This document shows, in pieces, positions 30,997-35,674 of a DNA stretch of 35,674 nt. This stretch comes from DASQPE01 sp041488455 (GTDB taxonomy: Bacteria; Gemmatimonadota; Gemmatimonadetes; Gemmatimonadales; GWC2-71-9). Position numbers and translations under genes: made by a program. The stretch covers positions 1 through 35,674 of the forward strand of contig JBGPPG010000021.1 of assembly GCA_041488455.1 (NCBI GenBank), written 5' to 3'. A model generated the notes under the pieces. That model worked only from the letters and a program-made list of their open reading frames with translations. It did not search any database and was not told where the DNA came from. The stretch's first letter is position 1; each line of letters begins with the position of its first letter.

Positions 30997-31088
30997 AGGT
31001 AAGAGGTGAGAGGTAAGAAGTGAGAGGTGAGAGGGGGCGCCGGCGAATCACGGAGCCCCCTTCTCACTTCTCACTTCCCCCTTCTCAC
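30979..31088. repeat. Heptad repeat site G (class GTGAGAG/A) between convergent genes
   Basis: Eight forward units (GTGAGAG, GTGAGAA, GTGAAG, GTAAGAG, GTGAGAG, GTAAGAA, GTGAGAG, GTGAGAG; one is a hexamer) run from 30979 to 31033. Four inverted units (TTCTCAC, TTCTCAC, TTCCCCC, TTCTCAC) fill 31061-31088 in exact register. Arms 31020-31038 and 31055-31074 form a stem of about 19 base pairs closed by a GGGGC/GCCCC clamp, with a 16-base loop. The forward block gives the kinase its last codons and stop. The inverted block, read on the - strand, encodes most of a 14-residue MazG tail. It may serve as a two-way terminator. Confidence 0.92.
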
Positions 31089-31842
31089 TGTCTTTCGTCT
31101 CCTCCCAGAGGCCATCCAGCGCTTCCAAGCCGGCTTCATGCATGGCGATCCCGCGCGCCGCGGCCAGCGCCTCCACCGCCTCGAACCGCTCCCGGAACTT
31201 CCGGTTCGCCCGGTCGAGCGCCGCGCCCGGCTGCACACCCGCCTTCCGCGCCAGGTTCACGACAGCGAAGAGCAGATCCCCGATCTCGTCGGTGAGCGCG
31301 TCCCGCGCGCCCGCTTCGTTCGCCGCTGCGTCGGCCAGCTCCTGCTCGACTTCCACCAGCTCCTCCCGCACCTTCTGGACCGGCCCCCGCGCGTCGGGCC
31401 AGTCGAATCCCACCGACGCCGCGCGCTCCTGAAGCCGGTAGGCGCGCAGCAGGTCGGGTAGGGTGCTCGGGAGACGCCCAAGCACGCCGCCCTCGCGCTC
31501 GCGCCGCTTCAGCCGCTCCCACGGCTCGGGCGGGCCGAGGTCGAAGAGATGCGGGTGGCGCCGCTTCATCTTCCGCTCCATCGTATCCGCCACGTCATTC
31601 GGGGAGAACTCGCGATTCTCCTCCGCGAGCACCAGCTGCCACGCGAGGTGGAGCAGGAAGTCGCCGAGCTCGTCGCGGATGCGTTCGGGGTCGGCCTCGC
31701 CCAGCGCGTGGTCCAGCTCGAGCACCTCTTCGACCAGGTACGGGCGGAGGGTCTCGCGGGTCTGCACCCGATCCCACGCGCAACGCACGCGGAGGTCCCG
31801 GACCAGGGCAAGCGCTCGCCCAAGCGCAGAGTTGTCTTGCAT
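31048..31842 (-). CDS. mazG: Nucleoside triphosphate pyrophosphohydrolase MazG
   Basis: MazG hydrolyses (d)NTPs to monophosphates and pyrophosphate, acting as a house-cleaning enzyme and lowering (p)ppGpp in some bacteria. The 264-residue protein has two MazG modules. The first has EEVLELDHAL and DELGDFLLHLAWQ (the metal-binding EExxE and ExxD type motifs). The second has REELVEVEQEL and DEIGDLLFAVVNLARK. ATG 31842 is preceded on its strand by GAGG five bases upstream. The final 14 residues (from D-S-E-K) are not family sequence: most are read from the inverted heptads of repeat site G, and the stop lies in the hairpin loop. It is divergent from alr with a 32-base spacer. Confidence 0.94.
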   Translation of the reverse strand: MQDNSALGRALALVRDLRVRCAWDRVQTRETLRPYLVEEVLELDHALGEADPERIRDELGDFLLHLAWQLVLAEENREFSPNDVADTMERKMKRRHPHLFDLGPPEPWERLKRREREGGVLGRLPSTLPDLLRAYRLQERAASVGFDWPDARGPVQKVREELVEVEQELADAAANEAGARDALTDEIGDLLFAVVNLARKAGVQPGAALDRANRKFRERFEAVEALAAARGIAMHEAGLEALDGLWEETKDSEKGEVRSEKGAP

Positions 31843-31866
31843 TTAGACCTCGAGACGGGTTAGGAT
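31837..31866 (+). promoter_or_regulatory. Candidate alr promoter (TTGCAT ... TAGGAT), possibly leaderless
   Basis: TTGCAT (31837-31842, poor match) and TAGGAT (31861-31866, four of six) are 18 bases apart. Transcription would start around 31873, at or next to the alr GTG at 31875. The TAGGATTT run might instead be read as a weak ribosome-binding site. The element overlaps the mazG start, so expression of the two divergent genes may interfere. Confidence 0.35.
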
Positions 31867-31874
31867 TTCCCGCC

Positions 31875-32954
31875 GTGACCACGACCGCCAACAGCGAGAC
31901 GGCCCGGGCTTGGGTCGACGTGGACCTGAGCGCCCTGACCGCGAACGCGAGGACGGTGAGCGCGATCTCCGGCGGCCGCCTGCTGCCGATGGTCAAAGCT
32001 AACGGTTACGGGCTGGGGGCGGTCCCCGTGTCGCGCGCGCTCGAGACGCTTGCGCCCTGGGGCTACGGCGTCGCCACGATCGAAGAAGGCGCGGAGCTTC
32101 GGCGGGCCGGCATTGCGAGGCCCGTCCTGCTCTGCACCCCGCTTTTACCGGAGTGGATAGATCGCTGCCTCGAGTTCGACCTGCGCCCGTCCGTCGGCGA
32201 CCTCCCCGCGCTCGAAGCCTGGACGTCGCGTACCACCCACCCGTTCCACATCGAGATCGACACCGGCATGGCGCGCTCGGGGTTCCGCTACGATGACGCC
32301 GCGCTGCGGGAGGCCGTGGGTCAGCGACTGGGGCGAGCGGAAGGATGGGAGGGGGCGTTCACCCACTTCCATTCGCCGGAGAGCGACTGGGTCGCGACCG
32401 AGCTCCAGTGGGCCCGGTTCCAGGAGGTCCTGGCCGCGCTCCCGCGCCGGCCGGCGCTGGTCCACGCCGCCAATAGCGCCGCGGCTCTCAGCGGCACCCG
32501 CTACACCGCTGACCTGGTCCGGCCTGGCATCTTCCTCTACGGCAGCGGCACTGGCGGCCCAACGCCCCTGCCCGTCGCTGCGTTCCGGGCCCGCGTCGTC
32601 GGGCTCCGCCGCGTGCGCGAGGGGGATACGGTGAGCTACGGGGCGAGCTGGCGGGCGGATGCCCCGACCCGGATTGCCACGGTCGCGGCGGGCTACGCCG
32701 ACGGCTTTCCCCGCGCTACCGGGCGGGCCCGGGCGGTGGAGCTGGGCGGCCGGGTCGTGCCCGTTGTGGGGCGGGTCGCGATGGACATGATCATGGTGGC
32801 GATCGACGACGACCACCGGGTGGAGCTGGGCGATACGGCGACGCTGTGGGGCGGCGCCGTGTCGCTCGACCAGCAAGCCGAGTGGGCCGGCACGATCGCC
32901 TACGAGCTGCTCACCGCCCTCGCGCCCCGCCTCCCGCGCTGCTACCGCCCCTGA
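31875..32954 (+). CDS. alr: Alanine racemase
   Basis: This PLP enzyme interconverts L- and D-alanine and supplies D-Ala for peptidoglycan. The 359-residue protein begins WVDVDLSALTANARTV. It has the PLP lysine K41 in VKANGYGLG, the barrel motif IDTGMARSGF, the second-domain catalytic tyrosine Y255 in VSYGASW, and RVAMDMIMV near the C-terminus. GTG 31875 puts the lysine at the usual place, about residue 40. D-Ala made here feeds Ddl and then MurF in the dcw cluster. The stop overlaps the deoB ATG (TGATG). Confidence 0.96.
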   Translation: MTTTANSETARAWVDVDLSALTANARTVSAISGGRLLPMVKANGYGLGAVPVSRALETLAPWGYGVATIEEGAELRRAGIARPVLLCTPLLPEWIDRCLEFDLRPSVGDLPALEAWTSRTTHPFHIEIDTGMARSGFRYDDAALREAVGQRLGRAEGWEGAFTHFHSPESDWVATELQWARFQEVLAALPRRPALVHAANSAAALSGTRYTADLVRPGIFLYGSGTGGPTPLPVAAFRARVVGLRRVREGDTVSYGASWRADAPTRIATVAAGYADGFPRATGRARAVELGGRVVPVVGRVAMDMIMVAIDDDHRVELGDTATLWGGAVSLDQQAEWAGTIAYELLTALAPRLPRCYRP

Positions 32955-34120
32955 TGCGCCGCGCGGCAATCATCGTCCTCGACGGTCTCGGGATCGGCCC
33001 GGCACCGGACGCCGACCGCTACGGCGACGCCGGGAGCGACACGCTGGGCAATCTCGCGCGGGCCGTCGGCGGGCTCGAGCTGCCGAACCTCGAGCACCTG
33101 GGACTCGGGTGTTGTGCCGAGCTCGCGGGAGTTCGCCGGGTCGCCGAGCCCGAGGCAGCCTACGGCGTCGCCGAGCCGGCGAGCGCCGGCAAGGACAGCA
33201 CCACCGGCCACTGGGAGCTGTGCGGCGTGGTGCTGGCACAGCCGTTCCCCACGTACCCTGCCGGATTCCCCGCTGCGATAGTGGACGAGTTCGCCCGCCG
33301 GACCGGCCGGGGCGTGCTCGGCAACAAGCCTGCCTCGGGCACCGCGATTCTGGACGAGCTGGGGGAGGCTCATCGCCGTACCGGCGACTGGATCGTCTAC
33401 ACGTCGGCCGACAGCGTCTTCCAGGTGGCGGCGCACGAGGAGACCGTGCCGCCGGAGGAGCTGTATCGGGCGTGCGCGGTCGCGCGGGAGCTGCTCCAGC
33501 CTCCGCACGGAGTCTCCCGGGTCATTGCGCGGCCGTTCACCGGGCAGCCTGGGGCGTGGACCCGCACCGCCGGACGGAAGGATCTGAGCCTCCCGCCTCC
33601 CGGTGTGACGCTGCTCGACCGCCTGGAAGAGGCGCATGTGCCGAGGGTCGGGGTGGGGAAGGTGGACGATCTGTTCGCCGGCCGGAACATCACGAGCATT
33701 CACGCGGCCGCCAACAGCGACGCCTACGCCCTGATCGAAGGGGCGCTCCTCTCGATGCGGCGCGGTCTCCTCCTGGCGAACGTCATCGAATTCGATCAGA
33801 CCTGGGGTCACCGCAACGACGTGCGCGGCTTCCAACGCGGGCTCGGCGAGCTGGACCGGGCCCTGCCCAGATTGCTCGCTCCGATGCAGGACGAGGACCT
33901 CGTTATCTTTACCGCCGATCACGGCAACGATCCGACCACCGCGTCCACCGATCATTCGCGCGAGGTCGTGCCGCTCCTGGCTGTCGGGCCTCGGGTGCGG
34001 GCGGTCCCGCTCGGGCGCCGTCGCTCCTTCGCCGACGTGGGGCAGACGGTCGCGGCGTTTCTCGGTGTGGCGCCGCTCGCGGCCGGCGTCTCGTTTCTTG
34101 ATGAGGTATGGTGTGACTGA
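32954..34120 (+). CDS. deoB: Phosphopentomutase DeoB
   Basis: DeoB interconverts (deoxy)ribose 1-phosphate and 5-phosphate, linking nucleoside breakdown to central metabolism. The 388-residue alkaline-phosphatase-fold protein has Asp 10 in IIVLDGLGIGPAPDA. The phosphothreonine region KDSTTGHWEL has Thr 83/84, one of which carries the phosphate in known enzymes. Metal-binding motifs are DQTWGHRNDV and FTADHGNDPTT. ATG 32954 overlaps the alr stop, and starts further upstream lie inside alr. It is followed by cdd, giving a coherent salvage pair, with a short overlap (34113-34120). Confidence 0.96.
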   Translation: MRRAAIIVLDGLGIGPAPDADRYGDAGSDTLGNLARAVGGLELPNLEHLGLGCCAELAGVRRVAEPEAAYGVAEPASAGKDSTTGHWELCGVVLAQPFPTYPAGFPAAIVDEFARRTGRGVLGNKPASGTAILDELGEAHRRTGDWIVYTSADSVFQVAAHEETVPPEELYRACAVARELLQPPHGVSRVIARPFTGQPGAWTRTAGRKDLSLPPPGVTLLDRLEEAHVPRVGVGKVDDLFAGRNITSIHAAANSDAYALIEGALLSMRRGLLLANVIEFDQTWGHRNDVRGFQRGLGELDRALPRLLAPMQDEDLVIFTADHGNDPTTASTDHSREVVPLLAVGPRVRAVPLGRRRSFADVGQTVAAFLGVAPLAAGVSFLDEVWCD

Positions 34121-34496
34121 TTCGCTGGTGGCGGCCGCCCGGGCCGCCCAGGCACACGCGTATGCCCCCTACTCCGGCTACCGGGTCGGGGCCGCGCTCG
34201 AGGCCGACGACGGGAACATCTACGCCGGCTGCAACGTCGAGAACGCATCGTACGGCCTCGCGCTCTGCGCCGAGCGCGCGGCGGTGGCGGCGGCGATTGC
34301 AGGCGGTGCCCGCCGGTTCCGCCGAGCCGTGGTCGTCTCCGACTCGGACCCGCCGGCGGCGCCCTGCGGCGCCTGCCGCCAGGTGCTCGCCGAGTTCGGC
34401 GACTTCGAGGTGACCGCGGTCGGACCCGGGCGCACGCTGCACTGGACGGTGGCCGAGCTGCTTCCCGCGGCGTTCTCCCGGGCCCAGCTGGCATGA
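34113..34496 (+). CDS. cdd: Cytidine deaminase
   Basis: This small zinc enzyme converts (deoxy)cytidine to (deoxy)uridine in pyrimidine salvage. The 127-residue protein has the substrate motif YAPYSGYRVGAAL, NVENASYG, zinc ligand and catalytic pair C52-A-E54, and PCGAC with zinc ligands C85 and C88. It is therefore the homotetrameric, three-cysteine type. GTG 34113 has a GAGG (34103-34106) six bases upstream and overlaps the end of deoB; ATG 34101 would add four residues and has no visible ribosome-binding site. The stop overlaps the next start as ATGA. Confidence 0.94.
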   Translation: MTDSLVAAARAAQAHAYAPYSGYRVGAALEADDGNIYAGCNVENASYGLALCAERAAVAAAIAGGARRFRRAVVVSDSDPPAAPCGACRQVLAEFGDFEVTAVGPGRTLHWTVAELLPAAFSRAQLA

Positions 34497-35674
34497 AGGC
34501 CCGCTCAGGTCGCCTGCTCGTGGCGACGCTGGCCCTCGCGGCCGCCGCGGCCGCGTGCTCGGAGCAGCTCACGCAGCCGGGCCAGTGCCCCGAGCTCTGT
34601 CCCGGCGGCACCCCCCAGAGTCAAGAAGAGATCCTCACGGCGCTGCCCAGCCAGGACAGCACGTTCACCGGTTACACCCAGCAATCGAGCGGGTCGGTCA
34701 TGCTCGTCGGGAGCGGGATTCCCACACTGGCCGACACGAGCTTCGGCGTCATCAAGTTCGCCGCCCGCTCCGACTCGATCACGTTCCGCGACACGCTCCG
34801 GGCTTACACCATCGACTCGGTCCGGCTCACGCTGCTTTCCGTGGCACGGGACACGGCCGCCCGCAATGTCAAGGTCCAACTCTACCGCCTGCCGTCGAAT
34901 CTGGACACGACCACCCTCTCCTACGCGGGCGTGCAGCCGTCCTTTGTTCCGGCGAACCTCATCACCCAGGCGGTGCTGCCCGACACGGCGCTCGCGGATA
35001 CGCTCCGCCTGACGTTGAGCGGCAGCGCCCTCACCAACCTCACGCTCCAGCCGGCCGACGCCGGCGTGCTGGCGATCGGCGTGGCGATCACGGGCAACAT
35101 CCCGACCGGCGGGCGCGTCGGCAACCGGCTCAGCATCCTGCCGCCGGATTTCATCACGTTCGTGACACCAATCGCCACACCGACACAGGCCCAGGGCATC
35201 GACGTCGTGGCGACCTTCGCCGGCTACGTGAGCCGGCAGACGCCAGTCCTCGATCCGACCTTTTTGACCGTGGGTGGGGTCCCCTCCTCTCGCGTGCTGC
35301 TCCGGTTTCCGTGGCCGGCACGGCTCCGCGACTCGGTGACGATCGTACGGGCGACCCTCGAGCTGGTCCCGGTTCAGCCGGTCGCGGGGCTGCCGAACGA
35401 TCCGGGGACCCTCAACGTGCGGGGCCTGGCCACCGATTTCGGCGCCAAGTCGCCGGTCGAGCCCCTGTCCCTCGGCATCCTGCCGCTCGCGGCCAACGTC
35501 ACCGACACCGTTCGGGTCGAGGTCGCCCGGGTCCTTCAGTTCTGGCAGATCGGGCTGCTCCGTCCGCCGGCCGTGTTCCTCTCCGTGTCGCCCGAGGTGG
35601 AGACGTTCACCCGGGCGGTCTTCGGCTCGACCCGCTCGGGCTCGCCGCCCCGGATCCGGCTGAACTATCTGCCG
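34493..35674 (+). CDS. Large secreted lipoprotein, 3' end outside window
   Basis: The frame opens with ATG 34493 (ATGA overlap with the cdd stop) and has no stop through 35674, giving 394 visible residues. A lipoprotein signal peptide is clear: basic start, alanine/leucine-rich core, and a Cys at residue 22 after a run of alanines. The rest is soluble and beta-rich, with many Thr, Asp and Ser. Recurring strand patterns (DSVRLTLLSV, VKVQLYRL, DSVTIVRATLELVPV, then PRIRLNYLP at the window edge) resemble DNRLRE-like beta-sandwich modules of surface proteins. That resemblance is inference by eye. The PRIRLNY-type ending suggests the stop is only a few codons beyond the window. No function is assigned. 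Confidence 0.8.
   Translation, partial: MKARSGRLLVATLALAAAAAACSEQLTQPGQCPELCPGGTPQSQEEILTALPSQDSTFTGYTQQSSGSVMLVGSGIPTLADTSFGVIKFAARSDSITFRDTLRAYTIDSVRLTLLSVARDTAARNVKVQLYRLPSNLDTTTLSYAGVQPSFVPANLITQAVLPDTALADTLRLTLSGSALTNLTLQPADAGVLAIGVAITGNIPTGGRVGNRLSILPPDFITFVTPIATPTQAQGIDVVATFAGYVSRQTPVLDPTFLTVGGVPSSRVLLRFPWPARLRDSVTIVRATLELVPVQPVAGLPNDPGTLNVRGLATDFGAKSPVEPLSLGILPLAANVTDTVRVEVARVLQFWQIGLLRPPAVFLSVSPEVETFTRAVFGSTRSGSPPRIRLNYLP

Noticed and set aside
31048..31090. Frameshift at the MazG C-terminus
   Set aside because: The odd tail is fully explained by in-frame reading of inverted heptads up to a stop in the hairpin loop; no frame change is needed.

Overview
The window is a very GC-rich bacterial chromosome segment, densely packed with genes. 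Its core is a nearly complete division and cell-wall (dcw) cluster on the + strand, followed by housekeeping genes. MurE carries the DNPR signature for meso-diaminopimelate. A TolC/adaptor/MacB-type permease set implies an outer membrane. A transmembrane Hanks-type kinase is fused to TolB-like and TPR regions. This combination, with very high GC, best fits a diderm such as Gemmatimonadota. That placement is inferred from gene style, since there is no rRNA here to test it.

Layout. 1-312: C-terminal end of a helical, probably TPR-type protein. 362-436: tRNA-Asp(GTC). 520-17053: rsmH, ftsL-like, ftsI, murE, murF, mraY, murD, ftsW, murG, murC, ftsQ, ftsA, ftsZ and an M23 endopeptidase, nearly all touching or overlapping (GTGA or TGATG junctions). 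murB and ddl are absent from their usual place, and no mraZ precedes rsmH. 17153-22805: hisA, a VWA-like membrane protein, ftsY, recG. 22818-26720 (- strand): a tolC-adaptor-permease efflux operon with no ATPase gene. 26926-30996: asnS and the large kinase. 31048-31842 (-): mazG. 31875-35674: alr, deoB, cdd and a lipoprotein that runs off the window. No gene-free stretch exceeds 300 bases; the longest is the 205-base divergent region at 26721-26925.

How the genes work together. The dcw genes make UDP-MurNAc-pentapeptide (MurC, D, E, F), lipid I and II (MraY, MurG), and the septal machine that polymerises, cross-links and remodels peptidoglycan (FtsW, FtsI, FtsQ, FtsL, FtsA, FtsZ, M23). Alanine racemase, 15 kb downstream, supplies D-Ala for the MurF substrate. 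DeoB and Cdd form a small nucleoside-salvage pair.

The most unusual feature is a family of seven-base tandem repeats at seven gene junctions (444-508, 5128-5164, 10149-10176, 17036-17157, 17871-17884, 19694-19776, 30979-31088). There are three sequence classes: GTTAGCC, GTGAGAG/A and GTGAACG/A. All share the form G-T-T/G-A-G/A-C/A-N and all carry a stop codon at a fixed place in the unit. Four of the seven sites add inverted copies and can fold into long hairpins. The repeats write the last codons and stops of MurE, FtsW, the M23 peptidase, HisA and the kinase, add a tail to MazG on the opposite strand, and supply or surround several start codons.
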